From: Roseibium sp. TrichSKD4 | GTDB taxonomy: Bacteria > Pseudomonadota > Alphaproteobacteria > Rhizobiales > Stappiaceae | Length of the DNA: 64,000 nt | Assembly: GCF_000148725.1 (NCBI RefSeq) | Contig: NZ_GL476315.1 | Coordinates: 1 to 64,000 of the forward strand | Reading direction: 5' to 3' | In this document: positions 36,293 through 45,102 of the stretch, one piece after another | How the letters are laid out: each line of letters begins with the position of its first letter | Numbering within the stretch: the first letter of the stretch is position 1 | Program-made: the position numbers and the translations under genes | The notes under the pieces: generated by a model | Told to the model about the DNA's origin: nothing | What the model saw: the letters and a program-made list of their open reading frames with translations, nothing else | Databases searched by the model: none

Positions 36293-37051
36293 TTAAGGCT
36301 TAAGGCGTGTGGCGCGGTATGATCGCGCGGCTTCGCCAAATGCCTGAAAGAGTTTTTGCGAAGGCCCGTCTGTTTTAACCCAATATTCCGGGTGCCACTG
36401 TGTGGCGACCACGTACCCCGGAGCATTCGCAACAGAGACCGCTTCAATGGTGCCATCCGCCGCGCGGGCTTCAACGGCCAATGTAGTCCCAAGGTCACCC
36501 AAGGCCTGGCGATGCAGCGAGTTGACTTCGACTTTTTCTGCTTCAAGGACACTTTTCAATTGGGTGTTGGAGCCAATCGATATCGGGTGAGCTATCTTGA
36601 AGCGTTCATCCTGATTATCTGATGTTGGCGCGCGGTGATCGCTCCGGCCTTCCATCTCTTGAATCTCTGTCAGCAACGTGCCGCCAAAGGCAACATTGAG
36701 TTCCTGCATGCCCCGGCAGATGGCAAAGACTGGAACACCTTTTTCAATGGCGCGCTTTAAAAGAGGGAGCGTCGTTGCGTCTCGATCCCGGTCATATGGG
36801 CCATTTTCTTCGGTGGCTTCCGCGCCATAGAGCGCTGGATAGACATTTGACCGCGAGCCTGTCGCCAGCACACCGTCTACCTGATCCAATATGTCATCAA
36901 AATTCAGCTCTTCGCCGAGAGACGGTAGAATGACCGGAATAGCCGATGCGCCGTTCAGAACGGCTTTTAAATAGGTCGAAGGGGCCGCATGCCAATGATA
37001 GCCTTCAACATCCTTTACATCTGCAGTGACCAGAATTAGCGGCTTTTTCAT
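36293..37051 (-). CDS. Gamma-glutamyl-gamma-aminobutyrate hydrolase-family class I glutaminase (PuuD-like)
   Basis: Glutamine-amidotransferase-like hydrolase of 252 residues. The nucleophile Cys is in VFAICRGMQELNVAFGG, and the His of the triad in VATQWHPEYW. Family members release GABA or other groups from gamma-glutamyl amides in polyamine or ethanolamine breakdown. ATG 37051 is favoured; a longer start overlaps the response-regulator gene. It follows the two-component genes by 25 bp on the same strand. The substrate is not certain. Confidence 0.87.
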   Translation of the reverse strand: MKKPLILVTADVKDVEGYHWHAAPSTYLKAVLNGASAIPVILPSLGEELNFDDILDQVDGVLATGSRSNVYPALYGAEATEENGPYDRDRDATTLPLLKRAIEKGVPVFAICRGMQELNVAFGGTLLTEIQEMEGRSDHRAPTSDNQDERFKIAHPISIGSNTQLKSVLEAEKVEVNSLHRQALGDLGTTLAVEARAADGTIEAVSVANAPGYVVATQWHPEYWVKTDGPSQKLFQAFGEAARSYRATRLKP

Positions 37052-37076
37052 GAACGTATCCTGTGGAGGCCGAAAC

Positions 37077-37733
37077 TTAGTTGTTGTCCAGAAGGCCCAG
37101 CTCTTGAGCGACCTTATATAGCTGGGCTGCGTTCTTGCAGCCAACCTTTTCCCTCAGGTTCAGGCGATGAGATTCAACAGTCCGCACACTAATCCCAAGG
37201 TTTGCGGCAACTTCCTTGTTCGGTTGGCCTTTGGCAATGGCCGCTAGCACTTCTTTCTCGCGTTCTGTCAAACCGTAAGGATCGTCGACAGGCGCGCTTT
37301 TGGCAGCGCCAACAAGTGTCGGGCCAATAGCTGATGAGAAATAGTAGCCGCCATTTGCCACGCTCTTGATGGCGGTGATCATTTCTTCCGCCGAAATGTC
37401 TTTGAGGATATAGCCTTTGGCGCCTGCCTGAACGACGCCGCGAACATATTCCGGATTGTCATAAATGGACAAAATCAATACCCGCGTTTTCGGATATTGA
37501 TTATGGATAATCGTTGCCGCTTCTAAGCCGTTCATTTGCGGCATCGACACATCCATCAAGATGACTTTGGGGCGTAGTGTTGCGACCAGATCCAACGCAT
37601 CCTTGCCATTGTTTGCCTCCCCGATCACTTCCAGAGCATCCACTCTGGAAATGCGGGCACGGATACCGTCACGAACAAGTTCGTGATCATCAGCCAGCAC
37701 AATGGTAATCGGTTGCTCGGTCGCCATACTCAT
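37077..37733 (-). CDS. NarL/FixJ-family response regulator
   Basis: Response regulator of 218 residues. The receiver domain has the acidic pocket (LADDHELV), phospho-acceptor Asp in VILMDVSMPQMNG, Thr/Ser in LSIYDN and Lys in GYILKDIS. The output helix-turn-helix is LuxR-type: LTEREKEVLAAIAKG, EVAANLGISVRTVESHRLNL. It pairs with the histidine kinase at 37790 and probably controls the divergent TRAP operon at 39350. Start could also be 37727. Confidence 0.93.
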   Translation of the reverse strand: MSMATEQPITIVLADDHELVRDGIRARISRVDALEVIGEANNGKDALDLVATLRPKVILMDVSMPQMNGLEAATIIHNQYPKTRVLILSIYDNPEYVRGVVQAGAKGYILKDISAEEMITAIKSVANGGYYFSSAIGPTLVGAAKSAPVDDPYGLTEREKEVLAAIAKGQPNKEVAANLGISVRTVESHRLNLREKVGCKNAAQLYKVAQELGLLDNN

Positions 37734-37789
37734 TTTGTTCTATGTCTTGTCTTCATCCGCAAGATTTATTCAGGTTTTGGCCAGTTAAG

Positions 37790-39157
37790 CTAGCCTTCTG
37801 GGGTCACACTCTGGTTTCGAGCCAAGGGAAGAGAGATCTCGATTTTAGCTCCGCCTTCGCCCGCAGAAGTTAGCCGGACTGTCCCGCCATAGGCTTCCAT
37901 GCGCTCATGAATGTTCCGGAAGCCCAGCCCGCCGCTTTTCGGAGGAAATTGCGGAAAACCGATGCCGTTATCCTCTACTCTTAATGTCAGGAGCTTTGGA
38001 GTCACCAATAGTTCTATGTCGACCGCAGTTGCCTTTGAATGACGGGCAACATTTGTCAGGCATTCCTGCACCACCCGGTAGAGAGCGGTCTTGGCCCGAT
38101 CTGACAGTCGGTTGTGAGCACGATCTGCTGTCACTGAAACAGTTATCCCGGATTGTGTCTGGAACTCCTGGCCCAGGCTTTTCAGCGCGGCTGCAAGTCC
38201 CATATCGTCCAGCACACTTGGGCGAAGGTCCCTGGATATGCGCCTTACCTCCATAATGGCGCGGTCCAAAATGTTCAGGCATTTGCCCGCTTGCCCCTGA
38301 AGTTCAGGTGAAGTGTGGGCTTCGCTCTCCATCATTTCTAGTCCGTATCGAACAGAGACGAGCAGTTGGGAAATACCGTCATGTAAGTCGGTCGAAACGC
38401 GCTTACGCTCCTGTTCCTGTACTTCGAAGACCCGTGTCGTGAGCTGCTTGAGCTTTGTATCGGCGAACCGTTGTTCAGAAAAACGGACGCTGCCAATAAG
38501 CGTCCCTGCAATGATTATCGCCCCGAGTGTCACGATGAAAATGACAAAAATTGTTTCCCGAATGCTGACGGAAAAATCTTCACGAATGGCTGAGACTTCT
38601 CTGGCGATATCGTCCAAATAAAGGCCGGTTCCGAGCATCCAGCCCCATTTCTCAAGGCGAATGGCGTAGCCTAGCTTGTCTTCCACCAGATCGGTTGAAG
38701 GTTTGTGCCAAACATAAGAGTGAAAACCGCCGCCTTTTTTTGCGGTCTCTATCAGGTCACGAATGACAAATGCCCCTTCGGGGTCCTGAAGATCCCACCA
38801 GACCTCACCGACAAGGTGCGCAAGTTTCGGATGAACAAGATTGGTTCCATCGAGTTTATAGACAAAGAAGTAGCCGTCTTCTCCAAAGGTCATGTTGTGG
38901 AGGATCTTCTTGACTTCTTCCTGAGCAGCTTCGCGCCCTCCCGGTTCATCGGTATAGGTTTGTTCAATGGATGTCAGTGCGAGGCTTATGTAATTTCGGA
39001 TTTCCTGCTTCTTTGCGTCCAAAATCCGCTTTTCAACTGCGGCAGTCTCAGAATCGATAAGTACCAGAGCTTGGTAATATGTGGCAGCTCCTATTCCGAT
39101 GGCTATGGCGATCATCGGGACGATTGTGATGAGAAGAAGCTTCAGTTTTAACGACAC
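37790..39157 (-). CDS. Cache-domain HisKA_3 histidine kinase (MctS-like)
   Basis: Membrane sensor kinase of 455 residues. TM1 is at about 5-27, an extracellular single-cache domain at 40-185 (DGYFFVYKLDGTNLVHP, WWDLQDPEG), TM2 at about 200-222, then a HisKA_3 dimerisation domain with phospho-His in STDLHDGISQLLVSV and an ATPase (DNGIGF, GGLGFRNIHERM). The cache subtype resembles sensors of organic acids, such as rhizobial MctS. With the downstream NarL regulator and the divergent TRAP operon it should sense 2-oxoacid or monocarboxylate and switch on uptake. Confidence 0.9.
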   Translation of the reverse strand: MSLKLKLLLITIVPMIAIAIGIGAATYYQALVLIDSETAAVEKRILDAKKQEIRNYISLALTSIEQTYTDEPGGREAAQEEVKKILHNMTFGEDGYFFVYKLDGTNLVHPKLAHLVGEVWWDLQDPEGAFVIRDLIETAKKGGGFHSYVWHKPSTDLVEDKLGYAIRLEKWGWMLGTGLYLDDIAREVSAIREDFSVSIRETIFVIFIVTLGAIIIAGTLIGSVRFSEQRFADTKLKQLTTRVFEVQEQERKRVSTDLHDGISQLLVSVRYGLEMMESEAHTSPELQGQAGKCLNILDRAIMEVRRISRDLRPSVLDDMGLAAALKSLGQEFQTQSGITVSVTADRAHNRLSDRAKTALYRVVQECLTNVARHSKATAVDIELLVTPKLLTLRVEDNGIGFPQFPPKSGGLGFRNIHERMEAYGGTVRLTSAGEGGAKIEISLPLARNQSVTPEG

Positions 39158-39349
39158 ATTCTACTCCAGGAACGTCCTGTGGGGGATCGTTTCTTATCAA
39201 ACTAACGCGCGCTTTTCAGTAGTACTACTGAGTGATTGCGCATAACCACGAATGGAATTGTCATAGGCCCTTCACCTAGACATACTCACAGATCAGTGCA
39301 ACTGTATGCGCTGGTTGGATGGAAATCCTATATGGGAGGATAACCTTAG

Positions 39350-40450
39350 ATGGATCGTCGTTCGTTTATTAAAAATGCTGGTCTTGGTGTGGGTGGTGCA
39401 GCCGCTGCAACCACTCTTGCTGCTCCGGCTATTGCGCAGTCCACCACGGACATGGTCATTGTATCGACTTGGCCGCGGGACTTCCCGGGTCTTGGTATTC
39501 CGGCTCAGCGCCTTGCAGCTCGCATTGCAGAACTGACTGAAGGCCGCATCGCTGTTCAATACTTTGCAGCTGGTGAGCGCGTTGGGGCATTCGACTCCTT
39601 CGACGAAGTCGCATCTGGCAACGCTCAGGCCTACATCGGTGCAGACTATTACTGGAAAGGTAAGCATCCGGGTTGGGCTGCGTTTACTGCAGTACCGTTC
39701 GGTCTCACTTACACTGAAATGGACGCCTGGATTAAATTCGGTGGCGGTCAGGAGCTCTGGGACGAGCTGGCTGGTGAATTCGGCCTGAAAAACTTCGCTA
39801 TGGGCAACACTGGCGTTCAGATGGGCGGCTGGTTCAACAAGGAAATCGAAACAGCTGACGACCTCAAAGGTCTGAAGATGCGTATTCCGGGCCAGGGCGG
39901 CGACGTCATGGCGAAACTCGGTGCATCTCCGGTTTCTCTGCCTGGTGGGCAGATATACGAAAATCTGGTTTCCGGCGCGATTGATGCAACTGAGTGGGTT
40001 GGTCCATTCAACGACTACTTCATGAAGTTCTACGAAGCAGCCAAATACTACTACTATCCAGGTATGCACGAGCCGGGCGCGCAGTTGGCTATGGGCATCA
40101 ACAAGGCATGGTGGGACGCACTTGACGCGACCGATCAGGCAATCATCGCAGCGGCTTGTAACGAAGAAAACGCTCTGACTATGGCTGAGACAAACGCCAA
40201 CAACGGTGTTTACCTCGATCGTCTAATTAACGAGCACGGCGTCGAGCTGCGTGAATTCAACGATGAAATCTATGATGCGTTCGGTGAAGCAGCTCAGGAA
40301 GTTCTTGAAGAGGCGATGGATCATTCTCCAATGGCTAAGAAGATCTTCGAAAGCTTCATCAATGCCCGCAACGACATCGGTAGCTGGATGGCGATTTCCG
40401 ACGTTGCATACAGCAACAAGCGGAACCGCGTGCTGGGTATCCCTTCATAG
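39350..40450 (+). CDS. dctP: TRAP transporter substrate-binding protein (DctP/TakP type)
   Basis: Periplasmic binding protein of 366 residues exported by the Tat route: RRSFIKNA at 3-10 and cleavage after APAIAQ. The core has KGLKMRIPGQGGDVMAKLG with the conserved Arg, and ATEWVGPFND, which resembles the TakP group that binds 2-oxoacids such as pyruvate with Na+. It is the first gene of the TRAP operon and faces the cache-domain two-component system. A strong hairpin follows the stop at 40470-40500, which should leave it expressed more than the permease genes. The ligand is inferred. Confidence 0.93.
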   Translation: MDRRSFIKNAGLGVGGAAAATTLAAPAIAQSTTDMVIVSTWPRDFPGLGIPAQRLAARIAELTEGRIAVQYFAAGERVGAFDSFDEVASGNAQAYIGADYYWKGKHPGWAAFTAVPFGLTYTEMDAWIKFGGGQELWDELAGEFGLKNFAMGNTGVQMGGWFNKEIETADDLKGLKMRIPGQGGDVMAKLGASPVSLPGGQIYENLVSGAIDATEWVGPFNDYFMKFYEAAKYYYYPGMHEPGAQLAMGINKAWWDALDATDQAIIAAACNEENALTMAETNANNGVYLDRLINEHGVELREFNDEIYDAFGEAAQEVLEEAMDHSPMAKKIFESFINARNDIGSWMAISDVAYSNKRNRVLGIPS

Positions 40451-40470
40451 GTGATGTCCTTCTACGGATG

Positions 40471-40500
40471 GGGGCGGGAAAATTCCCGTCCCTTCTTTTT
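40471..40500 (+). terminator. Partial terminator between dctP and dctQ
   Basis: GGGGCGGGAA (40471-40480) pairs with TTCCCGTCCC (40483-40492; one G-T pair) and is followed by TTCTTTTT (40493-40500). It lies 20 bp beyond dctP and before dctQ. Partial read-through would explain the usual excess of binding protein over permease. Confidence 0.7.
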
Positions 40501-40530
40501 ATTGACACGATAAAAAAAGGCTCCGCCACG

Positions 40531-41565
40531 ATGACTGCCTTGGACAGCGTTCAAGACGGATCTCCAGCCATGAATACTGGCACGGGACCAACACCAAAAA
40601 GCGTGCGTCCTTTCCGCCTGTTCGGTTGGGCCATATTGGCCATCATGGCTGCATATCTGTTAAACAATTACCTGACGTACTGGCAAGATTTGCCCGGAAT
40701 TGCGCCCATCTATGGCGGTGCTGCAAACGGGGCTTTACCGATTGTTTGGTCTTGGTTTCAATTAGCTGTTTACGTCGGATTTCTGGCAGTTGCGATCGTC
40801 TATGTGATGCGGAGCCAAACACCGTTGCGTGTTGACAGTGCACGAATTAGCAGCATCAACACCTTCATAATTAGAACCGCGTTCTTTGCGGTCTTGATTG
40901 TTGGTTTGGTGGATAGCGCGATCTCGTTCCTGCGGATTGAAGAGCTGCTTCCGGCGGTTGTCGGGCAGGGCTTGGCGGATGAACTTGGTAAGTCGCGGTT
41001 CCGCGGTGCTTATGTCCACATGCCTCTGATTGCATTGTCCTTCGTCATTGCTGCTTTCACTCGGACACTCGGATTCACTTGGCTTGCATTGCTTGTCGTC
41101 GTTGCCGAGCTTTTGATCGTGATTGGTCGCTTTATCCTGTCATACGAGCAGGCTTTTATGGCTGACCTTGTGCGTTTCTGGTATGCGGCGCTGTTCTTGT
41201 TTGCCAGTGCGTATACACTCTTGGAAGAAGGTCACGTGCGGGTTGACGTCTTCTATGCCGGCCTCAAACCCAAAACGCGGGGATATGTGAACGCGGTTGG
41301 GTCAGTCTTTTTGGGAATGGCCCTATGCGCGACCATTTTGGCTATTGGCATGGGTGGCAAACAGAATGTAATCAATGCGCCGATCCTTTCCTATGAAACG
41401 ACGCAGGCTGGCTTCGGTCTTTACGTCAAATACCTAATGGCAGGTTTCCTTGGGGTGTTTGCTGTGACGATGATGATCCAGTTCGTTAGCTACTTTATGG
41501 ACGCCGTTGCGGATGTTCGCGGGGAACCAGGCGGTCGGGATCATGATTCCCACGCCGCTCACTAG
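40531..41565 (+). CDS. dctQ: TRAP transporter small permease (DctQ)
   Basis: Inner-membrane small permease subunit, 344 residues, longer than the usual 160-240. The core four-helix unit lies in the second half (FVIAAFTRTLGFTWLALLVV, then LLEEGHVRVDVFY, the typical DctQ segment), and there are extra helices in the N-terminal half. Start ATG 40531 is chosen after AAAAAAGG; longer in-frame starts overlap the terminator hairpin. The 3' end is 20 bp before dctM. Confidence 0.9.
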   Translation: MTALDSVQDGSPAMNTGTGPTPKSVRPFRLFGWAILAIMAAYLLNNYLTYWQDLPGIAPIYGGAANGALPIVWSWFQLAVYVGFLAVAIVYVMRSQTPLRVDSARISSINTFIIRTAFFAVLIVGLVDSAISFLRIEELLPAVVGQGLADELGKSRFRGAYVHMPLIALSFVIAAFTRTLGFTWLALLVVVAELLIVIGRFILSYEQAFMADLVRFWYAALFLFASAYTLLEEGHVRVDVFYAGLKPKTRGYVNAVGSVFLGMALCATILAIGMGGKQNVINAPILSYETTQAGFGLYVKYLMAGFLGVFAVTMMIQFVSYFMDAVADVRGEPGGRDHDSHAAH

Positions 41566-41585
41566 ACAGTTCGAGATCGCCTGAC

Positions 41586-44252
41586 ATGGAACTCTTTTTT
41601 CTTGCACTCCTCGTCCTCCTGATGGCGTTTGCGCTGGGATCCGGTTTCCCGGTTGCATTCGCGTTGCCGGGGTCTGCGATCATTACGATCGTGCTGGCCG
41701 CCGGTTCAGGATACCTCTTCTCCACCGGACCTGATGCCTTTTTTGACAGCGGCGGGGCCTATCAGTGGCTCAGTGCCGGCGTCACAAACTTCCGCGGTAT
41801 TTACTGGGAGGCGGAGCGAGATACGCTAATTGCGATCCCGTTATTCGTTTTCATGGGAATCATGCTGCAGCGGTCGAAAATCGCTGAAGACCTGCTTGTG
41901 ACAATGGCTCGCCTTTTCGGTCCGGTACCGGGTGGCCTTGGCATCTCGGTTGTCTTCGTGGGTGCGCTTCTGGCTGCCACTACAGGCATTGTTGGTGCAA
42001 CCGTTGTTGCCATGGGCCTGATTTCCCTGCCGGCCATGTTGCGGAACAACTACTCCGTTCCGTTGGCTACGGGTACGATTGCAGCATCTGGTACACTGGG
42101 TCAGATCATTCCGCCGTCCATCGTTCTCATCATTCTGGCTGACCAGCTGGCAAGTGCGGTCGATCAGGCGGGAACAATTCGTCAGACCCTATTTAAGGAT
42201 TCAACTGGCGAATTATCGATGCCCTCTGATTTTGCAGTGGTCTCGACAAGTGCTGGCGAAATGTTTCTTGGTGCCTTCCTGCCGGGATTGGTTCTCGTTG
42301 GTCTCTACATGCTCTTCATTCTTGGGTTTGCACTGATCAACCCGAAGGCGGCGCCTGCAGTTCACGAAGAGGGGTCGTTCAACCGCGAGTTCGCTGGCAA
42401 GGTGTTCATGACGCTTGTGCCACCGCTTGCGCTTATTTTCCTCGTTCTTGGTTCAATCATTGCGGGTGTTGCGACAGTGAACCAGGCTGGTGCTATCGGT
42501 GCTGTCGGCGCGATGGTCATGGCTGGATACCGGTTGAAAGAAGGTGAGAAAGGCGCATACACTCCTGCAATTTTGGGCATCATTGCGCTTATGGGCGTGG
42601 CGGTTGTCATCAGCTTTTTCGGCTCGGTGAACATCAAGCGGATCAACTCTAGCCAGGATATTCTGGCCCTGGTTCTTGCGTTAATTTCCGTGTCCCTGAT
42701 CCTGATTGCCATTTTCTGGAGTGGCTGGCGGACCATGAAGTTCGAGGACACGCTCCGCGGCGTCATGGTGGAAACCGCAAAGACGACGGCTCTCGTGTTC
42801 ATCATCTTGTTGGGTGCGGCGATGCTGACGTCTGCATTCCGCGCATTTGGCGGCGAGCATCTGGTGAAGGAATTCCTGCAAGGCCTTCCCGGTGGCTTCT
42901 GGGCTCAGTTCCTCATCGTCATGCTGGTGATCTTCATCCTTGGCTTCTTCCTCGACTTCATCGAGATTGCTGTGGTGGTTGTGCCGATTGTCGCGCCGAT
43001 CCTGCTTGCTGACCCGTCGGCCAACGTGACAGCCGTCTGGCTTGGTGTGATGATTGGTTTGAACATTCAAACCTCATTCCTGACCCCACCCTTCGGCTTT
43101 GCTCTTTTCTATCTGCGCGGAGTTGCGCCAGCAGTGGTGAAGACAATCGATATGTATAAAGGTGTGATAGCCTTTATCGCCCTGCAGCTTCTTGCTCTTG
43201 CGATTGTTGGTCTTTTCCCGCAGTTGGTGAACTACCTGCCAAATCGGTCTTCGCTTCTTTCAGAAACGGCTCCGCCACCGCAGAACCCACGGCTGCAGTA
43301 CTGCATGGAAAATCTGATCTATGAGGATTTCCAGAATAACGGAGACAGCATCCTGTCGGCGATTTCGACCGCTGAAGGGCTGGATGTAAGCTATTTGCCG
43401 AAAGGCCTTCAGAAGGATTTGGCAAAGGGCTATGAGAAGGCTCGAGACGCATTGCCGCAAATGAGCGCGATCCGTGAAGCAGAAAATGCTGTGGCAGCAG
43501 CTGCGGGGGACTATCGTCCGCTGCATGTTGAAGTGCGGGCGCTTGAGCGCGACGCCCGTCGCCTCGACGAGCGCATCAAGAACTTAAGTGTGATTGTTCA
43601 GCGGGCTGGCCCGAATGGCATTTACACCGAGGCCCAAGGTGCCGCAGCTGCCAAAAAGATCGAAGTTCTGACGGCCGAGAAAGAGGCTCTTCTGGCACAG
43701 ATCCCGGACGAATGGGAAGCTGTGCACAAGGAGTTCGCTGCAATTCAGAAGGCAGAAACCAACGCACGTCGTTCTTATCGTCGGACGGTGGATGATGCCT
43801 ATGAACCGATGCTCGAAGTCAAGGCGATCTTGCGTGATGCAGAGAAGCTGGCGGCTCTTGAAAGCGAAATCGTTGCTTTGAAGGCTGAAATCCAGACCCT
43901 TGAACCGGCAGCAGCTGTGGAAGCAATTGCTGCGATGCGGTCCAAGGTTGGCGAAGTCGAAGGCTCTCGAGATATTCGCAAAGGCTTGACAGATGCTCGC
44001 AAAATCATGCGCAGCAAAACCCCGGATATTGTTGCGGCTTCTGCTGAGATCGACAACTCCCTTGCCGCACTTGCAGCGGATCTGGAGTGGCGTCAACGCG
44101 GTGCGAAGGAACTGCTTGCTGATCTCCTGACATATGACACAGCGATTAATCGCAACATTGGTTTGCGCCAGCAAGATCGCCTTCCAGATGACATGGCGCT
44201 TGATGTGGCGGCTTGTCTGGCTGATCACCGCGATATCTCGTTGAACTTCTAA
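41586..44252 (+). CDS. dctM: TRAP large permease (DctM) with a coiled-coil C-terminal extension
   Basis: Inner-membrane transporter of 888 residues. The first 545 or so make up the large permease: GSGFPVAFALPG, LLAATTGIVGATVVAMGL, SGTLGQIIPPSIVLIILAD and, late, GLNIQTSFLTPPFGFALFY. The remaining roughly 340 residues are soluble, rich in Ala, Glu and Lys, and read as coiled coil (LERDARRLDERIKNL, AEKLAALESEIVALKAEIQ). DctM is usually near 430 residues, so both the long core and the tail are unusual. The tail could mediate assembly, anchoring or signalling. No frameshift or fusion to a known enzyme domain is seen. A terminator follows. Confidence 0.9.
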   Translation: MELFFLALLVLLMAFALGSGFPVAFALPGSAIITIVLAAGSGYLFSTGPDAFFDSGGAYQWLSAGVTNFRGIYWEAERDTLIAIPLFVFMGIMLQRSKIAEDLLVTMARLFGPVPGGLGISVVFVGALLAATTGIVGATVVAMGLISLPAMLRNNYSVPLATGTIAASGTLGQIIPPSIVLIILADQLASAVDQAGTIRQTLFKDSTGELSMPSDFAVVSTSAGEMFLGAFLPGLVLVGLYMLFILGFALINPKAAPAVHEEGSFNREFAGKVFMTLVPPLALIFLVLGSIIAGVATVNQAGAIGAVGAMVMAGYRLKEGEKGAYTPAILGIIALMGVAVVISFFGSVNIKRINSSQDILALVLALISVSLILIAIFWSGWRTMKFEDTLRGVMVETAKTTALVFIILLGAAMLTSAFRAFGGEHLVKEFLQGLPGGFWAQFLIVMLVIFILGFFLDFIEIAVVVVPIVAPILLADPSANVTAVWLGVMIGLNIQTSFLTPPFGFALFYLRGVAPAVVKTIDMYKGVIAFIALQLLALAIVGLFPQLVNYLPNRSSLLSETAPPPQNPRLQYCMENLIYEDFQNNGDSILSAISTAEGLDVSYLPKGLQKDLAKGYEKARDALPQMSAIREAENAVAAAAGDYRPLHVEVRALERDARRLDERIKNLSVIVQRAGPNGIYTEAQGAAAAKKIEVLTAEKEALLAQIPDEWEAVHKEFAAIQKAETNARRSYRRTVDDAYEPMLEVKAILRDAEKLAALESEIVALKAEIQTLEPAAAVEAIAAMRSKVGEVEGSRDIRKGLTDARKIMRSKTPDIVAASAEIDNSLAALAADLEWRQRGAKELLADLLTYDTAINRNIGLRQQDRLPDDMALDVAACLADHRDISLNF

Positions 44253-44274
44253 AGCCAGAGAGGCTGACAAACTG

Positions 44275-44306
44275 AAACGGCGGGAAGGTGACTTCCCGCC
44301 GTTTTT
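44275..44306 (+). terminator. Intrinsic terminator of the TRAP operon
   Basis: AACGGCGGGAAG (44276-44287) pairs perfectly with CTTCCCGCCGTT (44292-44303) over a GTGA loop, followed by a T run. It lies 23 bp after the dctM stop and is a classic Rho-independent terminator. Confidence 0.9.
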
Positions 44307-44352
44307 GCATGTGTAGTTCAGGATTGTTGAGCTTGATCTTTAAAGATTGGTG

Positions 44353-45102
44353 CTAGCGCCAGTCCACGCCCACAGTGAACATGTACCCCGCGCCATAGAC
44401 CGTCCGGATAATGTCCGGGTGGTTCGGACGGGACAACTTTTTGCGAAGACGGGAAATACGTACATCAATCGACCGATCCAAACTGTCGTCGCGCCCGCCA
44501 TGCTCAAGCAGATAGTCCCGTGTCAAAACACGCTTGGGCGCACGGAGCAGGGCTTCCAGAAGGTGGGCTTCTCCTGTTGAAAGAAACAGCTCTTCTCCCT
44601 TCGGGGATGTCAGCCCATGCGATTGAGGGCAAAAAACCCATTCTTCAAAATGCGCTTTTTCGGCTGCATTGCTCGGTATAGGGCTGCGATCTGTCGTCCG
44701 GCGTAGGACTGTCCTGATGCGGGCAACAACTTCCCTTGGATCGAACGGTTTGACTACATAATCATCTGCGCCAAGTTCAAGACCCATGACCCGATCCGAT
44801 GCATGACTGCGGGCGGACAGGACGATGATTGGCACTGAGGACTGCTTTCTGATCTCATTGATCAGGTGCATACCCTCCATATCGGGAAGGCCAAGATCGA
44901 TGATACAGGCGTCCGGACTTTCGAGGCTCAACGCGGCCAGCATATCGCCAGCTTTTGAAAAGACGCGCGCATCCATGCCAAACGGGGTCATGGTATCGAC
45001 CAGCAAAGCGCAAATGTCGGGTTCGTCATCAACGATAAACGTCAATGTTCCCGCAGATTTCGCCGGAGGCGGGGCCGCCGGTGGTGACTCAAGTCTGGTC
45101 AT
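44353..45102 (-). CDS. OmpR/PhoB-family response regulator
   Basis: Response regulator of 249 residues. The receiver has the acidic pair in VDDEPDICALL, the phospho-Asp in CIIDLGLPDMEG and the Lys in DYVVKPFDPREVV. The winged-helix output domain spans about 150-245 (LTRDYLLEHGGRDDSLDRS, the usual RDxL loop). The start overlaps the end of the kinase gene by 4 bp, so they are one operon. It lies opposite the ligase-Liv operon at 47320 and probably controls it. Confidence 0.93.
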   Translation of the reverse strand: MTRLESPPAAPPPAKSAGTLTFIVDDEPDICALLVDTMTPFGMDARVFSKAGDMLAALSLESPDACIIDLGLPDMEGMHLINEIRKQSSVPIIVLSARSHASDRVMGLELGADDYVVKPFDPREVVARIRTVLRRTTDRSPIPSNAAEKAHFEEWVFCPQSHGLTSPKGEELFLSTGEAHLLEALLRAPKRVLTRDYLLEHGGRDDSLDRSIDVRISRLRKKLSRPNHPDIIRTVYGAGYMFTVGVDWR

